64,000 nt of DNA from assembly GCF_005047655.1 (NCBI RefSeq), contig NZ_SUKF01000006.1:97288-161287 (forward strand), given 5' to 3'. Shown piece by piece: positions 38,185 to 47,867 of this stretch (positions within the stretch are counted from its first letter, which is position 1; each line of letters begins with the position of its first letter). A model generated the notes under the pieces. That model was not told where the DNA came from. It worked only from the letters and a program-made list of their open reading frames with translations, and did no database searches. The DNA comes from Sinimarinibacterium arenosum. Its GTDB lineage: Bacteria > Pseudomonadota > Gammaproteobacteria > Nevskiales > Nevskiaceae. The position numbers and the translations under genes are program-made.

Positions 38185-38685
38185 TTATGCCGACGTAGCC
38201 CCCCCGGACTGACGTACAGCGACCGCACCGGCTCCCATCGGAATCGCCATGCGGCGATAGACATCCGATAACAGCCACAACGGTCCGACCAGCAAAAACT
38301 GCAAATCCTTGAAGAACGACGGACGCGCGCCCTCCACATAGTGACCAACGAACTGCCCAATCCAGGCCAGCACAAACAGCCCCCCGGCCCAGAAGATCAT
38401 CTGCGCTCCAAGCGCGGACTCCAGGACCAGAACCCCGGCGTAGGCCACGCCGAAAATCAGCACCATGCCAATGCCCAGCTGCCACGACAGACGGAAGTAA
38501 TAAGCCAGCACCAGGAGCCCGACGACCGTGGTGACATTGATCACGTCAGTCCCCACCGGAATCAGCTTCAGCGCGCATGCAATCGAGAATACGATTGGCG
38601 GAATGCAGATCCAGTGCAACAGCTTGTTGGTGGGGTTGCGATGGCTTTCCGAATACTCGTTGAGCCAATCCCTGAGCGTTTTCAT
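38185..38685 (-). CDS. Mpo1-like (DUF962) membrane protein
   Basis: A 166-residue inner-membrane protein of the DUF962/Mpo1 family. The family's histidine pattern is visible: SESHRNPTNKLLHWICIPPI with H-x4-N-x3-H near residues 14-24, and GHYVEGARPSFF with a second His near 118. Four to five hydrophobic segments lie between. Yeast Mpo1 is an iron-dependent dioxygenase acting on 2-hydroxy fatty acids; whether bacterial proteins do the same is not shown. ATG 38685 has GGAGGATC directly before it, closer than usual, and puts the family start at residue 1. Confidence 0.88.
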   Translation of the reverse strand: MKTLRDWLNEYSESHRNPTNKLLHWICIPPIVFSIACALKLIPVGTDVINVTTVVGLLVLAYYFRLSWQLGIGMVLIFGVAYAGVLVLESALGAQMIFWAGGLFVLAWIGQFVGHYVEGARPSFFKDLQFLLVGPLWLLSDVYRRMAIPMGAGAVAVRQSGGATSA

Positions 38686-38790
38686 GATCCTCCAGCGCGA
38701 CGAATTCTTATGGAACCGGTTCGTACGTCTGGCAGTATGCACACTCGATCGCGCTTGAGCCCATAGTAAAAAGCGCTTAAAACCATCACG

Positions 38791-39777
38791 ATGCCAACAT
38801 CAAAAGCAGCCGAAACACTCGACCCCCTCGATCCTGTCATCGCGCGCCTGTACCGCTTTGCGCTATCGGTGACTGCAGAAGACTATCGCGGCTGGGCCTT
38901 GCAGCAGCTGCAAGCGCTGATTCCGCACGACGGCGCGCTGTGGGGCAGCGGCAGCGCGGCAAAGCTGAAATTTCACACGGTGACGGTAACCGGGCTGCCG
39001 CCCGAATTTCCGCAAACGCTGGAAGCCACTTCCAAGATCAATCCGATCGTTCCGGAAATCCTGAAGCGCCTGGACACGCCGGTGGACATGACCAGCGTCA
39101 TGCCGGACGAAGCGTTCTTTGGCTCGGAGCTGTATCGCAAAGCGTTTGCGCCCTATGGCATCAGCCGCATCCTCTCGACCGGGCACCTGGACCCGCGCAC
39201 CGGGATGTATTCCCTGCTGACCCTGTATCGCAAGGATCGCAACCGCCCGTTCACCCCGCTGGAATGTGAACGCCAGCAACGCGCCACCTTTCATCTGATT
39301 CAGGCCGGCTCGCACGCATTCTTTCTGCATCTGGCCAAGGCGCGCGCCGAGTATCCCGCAGGCGCCGCTGCAGCGGTGATCGACCATACCGGCGCCTTCC
39401 ACGAGGCGACCGTGCGTTTTCTCGACCTGCTGGAGGAACACTTCCCGCAGCGTCCCGCCAACGGTCTGCCGTTTGCGATTCCGGAACCCGGCACCACAGC
39501 TGCGTGCGGCGATCTGATGATCCGCTGTGACACGCTGGGCGACTTGCTTCTGCTGGTAGCCTGGCCGGCCGGCCCGCTGGACCGGCTGACCGCACGCGAG
39601 CGTGAGATCGTCAACTGTGTGGCCCAGGGTCTTTCGTTCAAGCAGGCCGCAAAGAAGATCGGCGTTGCCCCATCCACCGTGGCGAATCACCTGTATCGCG
39701 TCTACCGCAAGCTTGGCGTCTACAGCCGCACCGAGCTGGCCTCGCTGGTGCATCCGCAGCCGCAATCACCGGACTGA
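38791..39777 (+). CDS. LuxR-type helix-turn-helix regulator
   Basis: A 328-residue regulator with a C-terminal LuxR/GerE DNA-binding domain (about residues 258-320: LTAREREIVNCVAQGLSFK, then VAPSTVANHLYRVYRKLGV). The first 250 residues have no receiver signature and no autoinducer-domain Trp/Asp pattern that I can recognise; they may be a GAF-like sensory part. The gene is followed, 17 bases after its stop, by the DUF5924 gene, so both may be one transcript. Target genes unknown. Confidence 0.85.
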   Translation: MPTSKAAETLDPLDPVIARLYRFALSVTAEDYRGWALQQLQALIPHDGALWGSGSAAKLKFHTVTVTGLPPEFPQTLEATSKINPIVPEILKRLDTPVDMTSVMPDEAFFGSELYRKAFAPYGISRILSTGHLDPRTGMYSLLTLYRKDRNRPFTPLECERQQRATFHLIQAGSHAFFLHLAKARAEYPAGAAAAVIDHTGAFHEATVRFLDLLEEHFPQRPANGLPFAIPEPGTTAACGDLMIRCDTLGDLLLLVAWPAGPLDRLTAREREIVNCVAQGLSFKQAAKKIGVAPSTVANHLYRVYRKLGVYSRTELASLVHPQPQSPD

Positions 39778-39794
39778 TTCATCCGGTGCAGCGC

Positions 39795-40793
39795 ATGACG
39801 GTCGAGGTTCCGCGCTGGCAGGCACTGTGGGCACGCTGGCGCCACGGTGTAGCGCTGCTGAGCTTTGGCGCCGGCATCGGCAGCTTCCTGCTGATCCAGC
39901 GCCAGGAGCGCGTGGCACAGGCCCTGGTGTTCCTGCTGCCGCTGTCGTGGCTGCTTGCTTTCGCCGAGCCCGCGCTGCAACGACTGGCCGAACGCAAGGC
40001 AGCACTGCGACTGTCACCGCTGCTCGCCGGCTACCTGACCCAGGCCCTGCATCAGGAGTCACTGTTCTTCACCTTGCCATTCTTCATTGCAACGGTGACC
40101 TGGAATTCATCGCAGACAGGGTTCATCGTGCTGATGACGGCGCTGGCGCTGGTTTCGATCATCGACCCGCTGTACTACCGTCACGTGCTCCCGCGTCGCG
40201 CACTGTTGTGGAGCTTCCATGCAGTCGCGGCGTTCGTCACGGTTCTGACCGCCGCGCCGATGCTGTGGCAGCTGACCACCACGCAAAGTCTGCTGATGGC
40301 GCTGGCGATGATGGGCACCTTGAGCCTGCCAGTGTGGTGGCAGCTGCTGCGCCTGCCGAGCGGCCGCCGCGCACTGCTGACGGCCGCCGCCGCAGTCACC
40401 TTGGTGTGGGCGCTGTGGCAACTGCGCGCAGCGATCCCGCCGTCGACCCTGCGCGTGACCCGTATCGTCGTCACCGACCATGTCGATCCGGCGCAGAAGG
40501 AACCCGGAGATGCGCTGACGCGACTGCCGGTGTCGAGCTTGAGCAACGGTCTCTTTGTCTGGAGCAGCATTCACGCGCCGCGCGGACTGCATGAGCGCAT
40601 CGAGCACCGCTGGCTGCATAACGGCACGCTGGTCGACGTGGTTCCACTGGACATTGCAGGAGGCCGCGAGGCCGGCTACCGCGCGTGGTCACGCAAGCAA
40701 TCGTTCGGCGACGATCCTCGCGGCGCCTGGGAAGTACGCGTGGCCACGCAAAGCGACCAGCTGATTGGCGTGGTCCGCTTCCGGGTCGACTGA
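39795..40793 (+). CDS. DUF5924/DUF2914 membrane protein
   Basis: A 332-residue protein. About six hydrophobic helices fill residues 10-215 (VALLSFGAGIGSFLLI; VFLLPLSWLLAF; LFFTLPFFIATVTW; TGFIVLMTALALVSII), matching DUF5924. The C-terminal 115 residues are a DUF2914 domain, probably periplasmic: FVWSSIHAPRGLHERIEHRW, DIAGGREAGYRAWSRKQSF and GAWEVRVATQSDQLIGVVRF. The pair of domains occurs together in gammaproteobacteria; its role is unknown. GTG 39786 is an alternative start three residues earlier. Confidence 0.85.
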   Translation: MTVEVPRWQALWARWRHGVALLSFGAGIGSFLLIQRQERVAQALVFLLPLSWLLAFAEPALQRLAERKAALRLSPLLAGYLTQALHQESLFFTLPFFIATVTWNSSQTGFIVLMTALALVSIIDPLYYRHVLPRRALLWSFHAVAAFVTVLTAAPMLWQLTTTQSLLMALAMMGTLSLPVWWQLLRLPSGRRALLTAAAAVTLVWALWQLRAAIPPSTLRVTRIVVTDHVDPAQKEPGDALTRLPVSSLSNGLFVWSSIHAPRGLHERIEHRWLHNGTLVDVVPLDIAGGREAGYRAWSRKQSFGDDPRGAWEVRVATQSDQLIGVVRFRVD

Positions 40794-40842
40794 CCTGCCT
40801 CAACGGATGCCTGGCGAGGCGGTGCTAGACTGCGGTCCGCTC

Positions 40843-41181
40843 ATGATCCACCTCATGAAATCCGCTATGAAATCCATTGATGTCGGCACCTTGCAGCGCC
40901 AGATGGGTGAAGGCGCTACGACGCTGCTGGACGTCCGCAACGCCGACGAGCTGGCCATCGCGGCGTTGCCCGGTGCGCGCCATATCCCATTGGACCAGCT
41001 GATGGATCGCATGGCTGAATTAAACCCTGCGGCCCCGATCGCCGTCCTATGTCATCACGGGATGCGTTCCCATATGGCGGCACTGATGCTGTTGCGCGCC
41101 GGATTCGAGGACGTGTCCAATGTCGAAGGCGGGATCGATGCCTGGTCATTGCGGATCGATCCCGCCGTTGCGCGTTACTGA
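40843..41181 (+). CDS. Rhodanese-like domain protein
   Basis: A single-domain rhodanese of about 112 residues (104 from the third start). The active-site loop is VLCHHGMRSHMAA with the catalytic Cys and following Gly/Arg. The front half LLDVRNADELAIAALPGARHIPLDQL is canonical. In-frame ATGs at 40843, 40855 and 40867 are all possible and none has a good Shine-Dalgarno. Sulfur transfer is the family expectation; it lies just before the TolC gene, 52 bases upstream, an arrangement also seen in related genomes. Confidence 0.9.
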   Translation: MIHLMKSAMKSIDVGTLQRQMGEGATTLLDVRNADELAIAALPGARHIPLDQLMDRMAELNPAAPIAVLCHHGMRSHMAALMLLRAGFEDVSNVEGGIDAWSLRIDPAVARY

Positions 41182-41233
41182 ATACCGAATAAATCAAGAA
41201 TCCGTGTCCATGAATCTGTTGCCAAGGAATCCC

Positions 41234-42547
41234 ATGCGCCTCCATCCATATCTGCTGACCGCCGCGCTGGCCCTCCCCGGACTGGCGCACGCCAATGATC
41301 TTTCCCGCGTCTTCGATCTGGCTGTGGAGAACGACACCACGATCCGCGCGGCGCAGTACCAGCGGGACGCCGCAATCGAATCCAAGCCGCAGGCGCGCGC
41401 CGCTCTGCTGCCACAGATCAACGGCAGTTACGATTACGGCTATACCGACTCCCAGTCCACCGTCGCCGGATTCGGCTCCTCGAACAACTACGGCACGGAC
41501 AAGACCTTGAGCGTCAATCTGAGCCAATCGCTGTTCAGCCTGGAAAGCTGGCGCCGCCTGCAGCAAGCGTCGGAACAGGTTGCCCTGGCACAGGCCACCT
41601 ACCGCAACGCCGAACAGAACCTGGTGTTGCGCGTGGCCAATGCCTATTTCGGGGTGCTGTCGGCGGATGACACGCTGCGCTCGGCGCAAGCCGAGAAGGC
41701 GGCGGTTGAACGCCAGCTCGAACAGGCCAAGAAGCGCTTCGAGGTGGGTCTGTCGGCGATCACCGACGTGCAGGAGGCGCAGGCTCGTTACGACCTGACC
41801 GTCGCACAGGAAATCCAGGCACAACAGCAGCTGTCGTCGGCACGTGAAGCACTGACGGAAATCACCCATGCACCGCAAAAGTCGGTGGCGACGCTGCAGG
41901 ACGATTTTCCATTGCCGACGCCGACGCCCAATGACTCGGATCAATGGGTGTCCCAGGCCCTCGACGGCAACATTGACTTGATGGCCGCCAAGCTGGGACT
42001 CAACATCGCCGAACGTGGCGTACAGGTTGCCCGTTCCAAACACCTGCCGACGATCGACCTGACGGCGCGTTACGTGGATAGCTCCAGCGAATCCGGCGCC
42101 TTCCCGACCGACGCGACGCAGAATTCCGTTGGCGTCGGCGTGACCGTGCCGATTCTGGCCGGTGGCGCGGTGCGCTCCGGCGTACGTCAGGCCACCGCAA
42201 CCCGCGAGCAGCGCAAGGCCGAGTTCGACGGCGCCCAGCGCAGCGTCGAACGCAGCACACGGGACGCATTCCAGGGCGTGGTCACCGGCGCGGCACAGGT
42301 CAAGGCCTACAAGCAGGCGGTGGTCTCCAGCACCACCGCTTTGGAAGCCAGCGAAACCGGCCTCGAAGTCGGCGCACGCACGGCCGTCGATGTCCTCAAT
42401 GCACAACAGCAGCTGTACGCAGCGCAGCGCAACTACCTGAAGTCCCGCTACGACTACCTGATTTCAGTGCTGCAGCTGAAAGCTGCGGCCGGCAAGTTGA
42501 CGGTCGCCGATCTGAATGAAATCGACCGGCTGCTGATCACCCAGTAG
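41234..42547 (+). CDS. tolC: TolC family outer-membrane channel protein
   Basis: Outer-membrane exit duct for type I secretion and RND efflux, 437 residues. Signal peptide MRLHPYLLTAALALPGLAHA, then the two-fold repeated OEP domain: helices with Gln/Ala-rich heptads (VENDTTIRAAQYQRDAAIES), strands with TLSVNLSQSLFSLESWRRL and, in the second half, GVGVTVPILAGGAVRSGVRQ. ATG 41234 is chosen because AAGGA lies five bases before it and the signal peptide begins there; ATG 41210 is in frame upstream. No RND or ABC transporter lies beside it, so it may serve several pumps, as E. coli TolC does. Confidence 0.94.
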   Translation: MRLHPYLLTAALALPGLAHANDLSRVFDLAVENDTTIRAAQYQRDAAIESKPQARAALLPQINGSYDYGYTDSQSTVAGFGSSNNYGTDKTLSVNLSQSLFSLESWRRLQQASEQVALAQATYRNAEQNLVLRVANAYFGVLSADDTLRSAQAEKAAVERQLEQAKKRFEVGLSAITDVQEAQARYDLTVAQEIQAQQQLSSAREALTEITHAPQKSVATLQDDFPLPTPTPNDSDQWVSQALDGNIDLMAAKLGLNIAERGVQVARSKHLPTIDLTARYVDSSSESGAFPTDATQNSVGVGVTVPILAGGAVRSGVRQATATREQRKAEFDGAQRSVERSTRDAFQGVVTGAAQVKAYKQAVVSSTTALEASETGLEVGARTAVDVLNAQQQLYAAQRNYLKSRYDYLISVLQLKAAAGKLTVADLNEIDRLLITQ

Positions 42548-42563
42548 GGCACAGCGCAGCTCG

Positions 42564-43649
42564 CTAGGGCTGGGACTCCGCATTCGGCGACGACGCGTTC
42601 ATTGCGGCGTCGCTGGGCCAAGCGCGCAGCACGGCGGCGACCACGGTCGCCAGCGGGATGGCAAAAAACACACCCCAGAAACCGCTGATGGCGCCGAAGA
42701 ACAGCACTGCGATGATGATCGCCACCGGGTGCAGATTGTTGGCCTCGGAAAAGATCACCGGCACCAGCACGTTACCGTCCAGGGCCTGGATCACGCCGTA
42801 GGCCAGCACCACGTACGCCAGCTCGGATGAGACGCCGAACTGCGCATAGGCCACCGCCGCCACCGGAATGGTCACCACCGTCGCGCCCAGATACGGCACC
42901 AGCACGGAAAATCCCGTCAGTGCACCGAGCAGGATCGCGTAGCCGAGTCCGAGCAGGCTGAAGGTTGCATAGGTCACGACGCCGACAATGACGATCTCGA
43001 TGGCCTTGCCACGAACGTAATTCGCCAGCTGACCATCCACTTCAGTCCAGACCTGATGGATCATGCTGATATCGGCGGGCAGAAAACGACGCAGCCAAGC
43101 CAGCATTTGACGCTTGTCCTTCAGCATGAAGAACGCGATCAACGGCACCAGTATCAGATACACGACCAGATAGGTCGCCCCCACACCCAGCAACCGCGTG
43201 CGCACCAGCAGCTGATCCCGCACGGTGCTGAGGTGCAGGCCGCCACCGCCGAGCAGCTCCTCGATCTGGCGGTCGGAGAAGAAGGTCGGATACTGCTGCG
43301 ACAGCGAGATCAGCCAGATCTGCAGTTCCTCGATCAGACGCGGCGCTTCCTGCACGAACTGGGTGATCTGCCGCAGCAACTGCGGCAGCAGCATGAACAG
43401 GGCCAGCATCACACCGAAGTAGAACAGCAACCACACCGTGCTCGCGGCCAGACTCCGTCGCACGCCGCGACGTTCCATCGCCGCAACCGGCCCCTCCAAC
43501 AGGTACGCGATCACCACCGCCGCAAGCAGCGGCTGCGATACGGTTGGCAGTAGCGCCAGCGCTAGCCACAGACTCACGAACAGCAACAACAGACCGACGA
43601 TCTGCGGATTGGAGAAATGGCGCTCGATCCAGTTGCGGATCAGATTCAT
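42564..43649 (-). CDS. AI-2E family (PerM-type) membrane permease
   Basis: A 361-residue inner-membrane protein with about eight helices (IVGLLLLFVSLWLALALLP; LLPQLLRQITQFVQEAPRL as the soluble segment; FMLKDKRQMLAWLRRFLP; ALTGFSVLVPYLGATVVTIP; IAVLFFGAISGFWGVFFAIP). The family is named for the proposed autoinducer-2 exporter TqsA, but members also include sodium/proton antiporters and proteins of unknown substrate. It converges with tolC at 16 bases, and lies 58 bases beyond the Bcr/CflA start region on the same strand. Confidence 0.9.
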   Translation of the reverse strand: MNLIRNWIERHFSNPQIVGLLLLFVSLWLALALLPTVSQPLLAAVVIAYLLEGPVAAMERRGVRRSLAASTVWLLFYFGVMLALFMLLPQLLRQITQFVQEAPRLIEELQIWLISLSQQYPTFFSDRQIEELLGGGGLHLSTVRDQLLVRTRLLGVGATYLVVYLILVPLIAFFMLKDKRQMLAWLRRFLPADISMIHQVWTEVDGQLANYVRGKAIEIVIVGVVTYATFSLLGLGYAILLGALTGFSVLVPYLGATVVTIPVAAVAYAQFGVSSELAYVVLAYGVIQALDGNVLVPVIFSEANNLHPVAIIIAVLFFGAISGFWGVFFAIPLATVVAAVLRAWPSDAAMNASSPNAESQP

Positions 43650-43706
43650 GGTGTACCCGTCAGGACGACGAATTCGAGAGCCGCCAGTGTAGTGATTCGC
43701 GACGCT

Positions 43707-44918
43707 TTACGGGGCAACGCTGGGCGAGCCCACGAGGACTCGCAGCAAGATCAACGCCGTGAGACCGCAGGCGGCGATCACCACCGCCATCGGCATCGCC
43801 GTGCCGTCATGCAGTTGGCCGACCGCCGCGCCGGCGATTGCGGCGACACTGAACTGCAAGGTGCCCATCAACGCGGAGGCCAGACCGGCGCGGTCGCCGA
43901 ACGGGGCCATCGCCGCGGCAGTGGCGTTGGGAAAGCTGCAGCCCAGCGAACTGATGCAGACAAATAAAGGCAGCGCCACGCCCCACAGCCCGCCAAAACC
44001 CGTCGCCGCGGTTGCCACCAGCACCACGCCGCTGCCAGCAAAGCACATCAACGCCGCACGCAGAACACGCTCCGCACGAAATCGAAGCAACAGCCGGCTG
44101 TTTAGCTGCGACACCACAATCAGACCGAAGGCATTGGCACCGAAAAACAGGCCGAAGCGCTGCGGCGTGATATGGAATACCTCGATGAAGACGAACGCTG
44201 AGCCGGAGATGTAGGCAAACATACCGGCGCTGGCGATACCGCCGGACAGCGCGTAACCCATGAAGCGGCGGTGCGCGAGCAGGCGCGCATAGTTGTGCAT
44301 GACCTCACGCGCAACGATCGGCCTGCCGCGCTGGGTCAGCGTCTCCGGCAAGCCGGTGTAGGCCGCGACACAGCTGAGTACCCCGAACACGGCCAGCGCG
44401 AGGAAGATCGCCTGCCAGCCGAACCAGACCAGAATCTGCCCACCCGCCAGTGGAGCAAGGATCGGGGCCACCCCCATCACCAGCACCATCGCCGAGAGGA
44501 TGCGCGCCATCTCCTGCTGCTCAAAGCGATCGCGCAGCATCGCGCGGGTCACGATCATGCCGGCGCAGCCGCCGATGGCCTGGATGAACCGCAGCAGGCT
44601 GAGCGAGAGAATGTCCGGCGCCAGCGCGCACAGCAACGACGCCAGCGTATATAGACACAGTCCGAACAGCAGTGGCGCACGTCGCCCGAAACGGTCGGCA
44701 ACCGGACCGTAGCCGATCTGCCCGATCGCCAGCCCGAGGAAGTACGCCGACAGGGTCAGCTGCGCCGCTCCGGCATCAACGCCGAAGTGCGCCTGCAGCG
44801 CAGGCAGACTCGGCAGGTACATGTCGATCGTCATCGGGCCGATGGCAACCATCATGCCCATGATCATCACCCAGCGGCGATGCGCTCCAGCGGATCCGCT
44901 GTGCCCGGCAGAGCTCAC
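43707..44918 (-). CDS. Bcr/CflA family multidrug efflux MFS transporter
   Basis: A 12-helix major-facilitator exporter of 403 residues. The family motif after the first helix is IGPMTIDMYLPSLPALQAHF, and motif A is GPVADRFGRRAPLLFGLCLY; GFIQAIGGCAG-like segment RFIQAIGGCAGMIVTRAMLRD is motif C-like. Members export chloramphenicol, bicyclomycin, sulfonamides or cysteine-type compounds in other species; substrate unknown here. It is 121 bases upstream of the lysS stop, on the same strand, and so lies downstream of lysS in transcription order. Confidence 0.92.
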   Translation of the reverse strand: MSSAGHSGSAGAHRRWVMIMGMMVAIGPMTIDMYLPSLPALQAHFGVDAGAAQLTLSAYFLGLAIGQIGYGPVADRFGRRAPLLFGLCLYTLASLLCALAPDILSLSLLRFIQAIGGCAGMIVTRAMLRDRFEQQEMARILSAMVLVMGVAPILAPLAGGQILVWFGWQAIFLALAVFGVLSCVAAYTGLPETLTQRGRPIVAREVMHNYARLLAHRRFMGYALSGGIASAGMFAYISGSAFVFIEVFHITPQRFGLFFGANAFGLIVVSQLNSRLLLRFRAERVLRAALMCFAGSGVVLVATAATGFGGLWGVALPLFVCISSLGCSFPNATAAAMAPFGDRAGLASALMGTLQFSVAAIAGAAVGQLHDGTAMPMAVVIAACGLTALILLRVLVGSPSVAP

Positions 44919-45039
44919 ACTTGCGGACGCATCTGCGGGCGCGCGCCGGGCGCTTCACCGCGTACCCGTGACCAGGCTGGCCCGGCGAACGGATGGAACC
45001 GTCGCCCCACCCGAACGCCCTGCGCAGACAGACTCACGT

Positions 45040-46545
45040 TCAGACTTCGGGTCGCATCTGCGGGAACAACAGCACATCGCGGATGCTGGGCGAATCCGTC
45101 AGGAACATCACGAGCCGGTCGATGCCCAGACCGACACCGGCGGCAGGCGGCAGGCCGTATTCCAGCGCGCGGATATAGTCAGCATCGAACACCATGGCCT
45201 CGTCGTCACCGGCATGCTTGGCCGCAACCTGTGCATGGAACCGCGCGGCCTGATCGTCCGGATCGTTCAACTCGGAGAAACCGTTGGCCGTTTCGCGGCC
45301 GCCGATGAACAACTCGAAGCGGTCGGTGATTTCCGGATTGGCATCATTGCAGCGCGCCAGCGGCGACACCTCGGTCGGATACTCGGTAATGAAGGTCGGA
45401 TCCAGCAGTTGCTCCTCGGCGGTCTGCTCGAACGCTTCGGTCAGCAATTTGCCGAGGCCGTACGAGGGCTTGGCATCGCCGCCCACCGACTTGACGAAAG
45501 CCGCCAGCTGCTCCCGATCTTCCAGCACGGCCGGATCGAGCCCCGGGTTGTAGCGCAGTACCGCTTCCTTCATGGTCCAGCGGTTGAACGGCTTGTCGAG
45601 GTCGTAGTCGCGACCCTGATAGCTCAGCTGTCCGGCGCCGTTGACGGTGATGGCGACGTCGCGCACCAGCGTTTCGACCAGATCCATCGCGTCCTGATAG
45701 TCCGCATAGGCCTGGTAGAACTCCAGCATGGTGAACTCGGGGTTGTGCCGGGTGCTGAGGCCTTCGTTACGGAAATTGCGGTTGATCTCGTACACCTTCT
45801 CGAAGCCGCCGACGACCAGCCGCTTCAGATACAGCTCCGGCGCGATACGCATGTAGAAGTCGCGACCCAGAGCGTTGTAATGCGTCACAAACGGACGCGC
45901 GGTGGCGCCGCCGGGAATCGGCTGCAGCATCGGCGTCTCGACCTCGACAAAGCCGAGCGTGTCGAGGAAATTGCGGATGAAGCGCACCGCCTTGCCGCGC
46001 TTCTCGAACGTGGCGCGCACCTCCGGATTCACGATCAGATCCAGATAGCGCTGGCGATAACGCACTTCGGTATCGGTCAGGCCTGCCCACTTCTCCGGCA
46101 ACGGCCGCAGCCCCTTGACCAGCACGCGCAAGGTCGCAACCTTGACCGACAACTCGCCGGTCTTGGTCTTGAAAACGGTGCCGGTGACGCCCAGCACGTC
46201 GCCGACGTCAGCATGCTTGAACTGATCGTAGACCGCCTCGCCAACCGCGTTCTGCTGCACGAAGATCTGGATGCGGCCGGACATGTCCTGCAGCTGGCCG
46301 AAGCTGGCCTTGCCCATCACACGCTTGGCCATCAGGCGGCCGGCGAGTGCAAACATCGTGGTCTCGCCCTCCAGCACCGCGGCTTCGGCTTCGCCATAGC
46401 TGCCGTGCAGAAATTCGGCGAGGGTGTCTCGGCGGAAATCGTTCGGATAGGCGCCGCCTTCGGCGCGCATGCGCTCAAGCTTCTCTCGGCGGGTCGCGAT
46501 GATGTGGTTTTCGTCGAGCTGCGGCGGCTGGTGTTGTTCGGTCAC
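45040..46545 (-). CDS. lysS: Lysine--tRNA ligase (class II)
   Basis: Charges tRNA-Lys; 501 residues from GTG 46545 (E. coli LysS has 505). The OB-fold anticodon domain ([20 protein letters not shown]) is followed by class II motif 1 ([20 protein letters not shown]), motif 2 ([20 protein letters not shown]) and motif 3 ([20 protein letters not shown]). GGAG lies eight bases before the GTG; an ATG frame from 46593 adds non-conserved residues. It follows prfB by 87 bases, the classical prfB-lysS pair. Confidence 0.97.
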   Translation of the reverse strand: MTEQHQPPQLDENHIIATRREKLERMRAEGGAYPNDFRRDTLAEFLHGSYGEAEAAVLEGETTMFALAGRLMAKRVMGKASFGQLQDMSGRIQIFVQQNAVGEAVYDQFKHADVGDVLGVTGTVFKTKTGELSVKVATLRVLVKGLRPLPEKWAGLTDTEVRYRQRYLDLIVNPEVRATFEKRGKAVRFIRNFLDTLGFVEVETPMLQPIPGGATARPFVTHYNALGRDFYMRIAPELYLKRLVVGGFEKVYEINRNFRNEGLSTRHNPEFTMLEFYQAYADYQDAMDLVETLVRDVAITVNGAGQLSYQGRDYDLDKPFNRWTMKEAVLRYNPGLDPAVLEDREQLAAFVKSVGGDAKPSYGLGKLLTEAFEQTAEEQLLDPTFITEYPTEVSPLARCNDANPEITDRFELFIGGRETANGFSELNDPDDQAARFHAQVAAKHAGDDEAMVFDADYIRALEYGLPPAAGVGLGIDRLVMFLTDSPSIRDVLLFPQMRPEV

Positions 46546-46632
46546 TACGTGTTCTCCGCGGGTCCAAGGGCATGAAAGGCGGATCGGCAGCATCGCACTG
46601 CAATGCTGATGCCGATCCCGCCGTTCCGGGCC

Positions 46633-47728
46633 TCAGAGCCCGTGTTTCAGGCTCGCTTCGATGAATGGGTCCAGATGACCGTCGAGCACCTTCTGGGTGT
46701 CGGCGATCTCGACGTGGGTACGCAGATCCTTGATGCGCGACTGGTCGAGCACATACGAGCGGATCTGGTTGCCCCACTCGATGTCGCTCTTGGAATCCTC
46801 GACCGCCTGCTTCACTGCGTTGCGCTTCTGAATTTCGGCCTCGTACATCTTGGCCTTCAGCATTTTCATCGCGCGATCACGGTTGGCATGCTGCGAGCGT
46901 TCGGTCTGGCACGCGACCACGATGCCCGTCGGCATGTGCTTGATGCGGATCGCCGACTCGGTCTTGTTGACATGCTGCCCGCCGGCGCCGCTGGAACGGA
47001 AGGTATCCACTTCCAGGTCCGCCGGATTGATCTCGATCTCAAAGCTGTCGTCGACTTCGGGCGAAACGAACACGCCTGCGAAGGATGTATGCCGCCGGTT
47101 GCCGGAATCGAACGGCGACTTGCGCACCAGGCGATGCACGCCGGTTTCGGTACGCAACCACCCGTAGGCATAGTCGCCCTCGACAAAGATCGTTGCCGAC
47201 TTGATCCCGGCCACTTCGCCGTCGGAGCGTTCCATCAGCTCGACCTTGAAGCCCTTGCCTTCAGCCCAGCGGATATACATACGCAGCAGCATTTCGGCCC
47301 AGTCCTGCGCCTCGGTGCCACCGGAGCCGGCCTGGACGTCCAGATAGGCATTGCTCGCATCAAGCTCGCCGCTGAACATGCGGCGGAATTCGAGCGTCTC
47401 AGCCATCTCGCTGAGTTGCTTCAGATCGCGCGCGATCTCGTCAACCGTGGCGGTGTCGTTTTCGCCCTCCGCCAGCTCCAGCAGCTCCAGCGCGTCGGCC
47501 AGGCTGGCGGTTGCGCGCTCCAGCGGGTGCACGACATCTTCGAGCCGCGCGCGTTCGCGACCCAGGTTCTGAGCGAGCTCAGGGTTGCTCCAGACCTCAC
47601 CGCTTTCTAATTCGGCGTTGACCTCAACCAGCCGGTCACGCTTGTTGTCGTAGTCAAAGATAGCCCCGCAGCGCGTCGAAACGCGCGCGCAGGGCCGTCA
47701 CCTCATTGCGGATATGCTGGGGTTCCAT
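46633..47728 (-). CDS. prfB: Peptide chain release factor 2, with programmed +1 frameshift
   Basis: Recognises UGA and UAA stops and triggers release. Translation starts at ATG 47728 and runs 24 codons ([20 protein letters not shown], then RGYL) to an in-frame TGA at 47656-47654. The site CTT TGA C (47659-47653) is the canonical RF2 autoregulatory frameshift: reading shifts +1 to GAC and continues [20 protein letters not shown] without interruption to the stop at 46633, giving about 364 residues. The GGQ peptidyl-release motif ([13 protein letters not shown]) and the SPF stop-recognition motif ([16 protein letters not shown]) are present. Taking only the second frame would wrongly start the protein at 47532. 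The upstream TATAAT at 47762-47757 (minus strand) is a likely -10. Confidence 0.96.
47653..47669 (-). promoter_or_regulatory. RF2 programmed +1 frameshift site
   Basis: Codons read CGG GGC TAT CTT TGA C. In E. coli the same place reads AGG GGG TAT CTT TGA C, where AGGGGG pairs with the ribosome. Here the slippery CTT, the TGA and the following C are kept exactly; the Shine-Dalgarno-like stretch is reduced to CGGGGC. Confidence 0.93.
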
Positions 47729-47756
47729 TGCGGTTCAATGAAATCGAAGGGCGCGA

Positions 47757-47762
47757 ATTATA
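47757..47762 (-). promoter_or_regulatory. Candidate -10 element of prfB
   Basis: ATTATA on the plus strand reads TATAAT on the minus strand, 29 bases before the prfB start. No good -35 is seen at 17 bp. In the same divergent region TATAGT at 47815-47820 on the plus strand may be the -10 for the OmpA-family gene. Confidence 0.45.
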
Positions 47763-47867
47763 GCCCCGCCGACGCCGCTGTGCGCGAAGTCGAGACGAAG
47801 ACGCAAGCCGCTGTTATAGTTCGCCGATTGACGTTCCCGGCGTGGAACAGACTCTAGGGGGAGAACG

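Noticed and set aside
44821..46575. 584-residue open frame antisense to lysS
   Set aside because: Shadow of lysS, which carries all class II synthetase motifs.
46633..47532. prfB as a shorter protein starting at 47532
   Set aside because: The upstream zero-frame start, the exact CTT TGA C site and the conserved +1 continuation show the full RF2.
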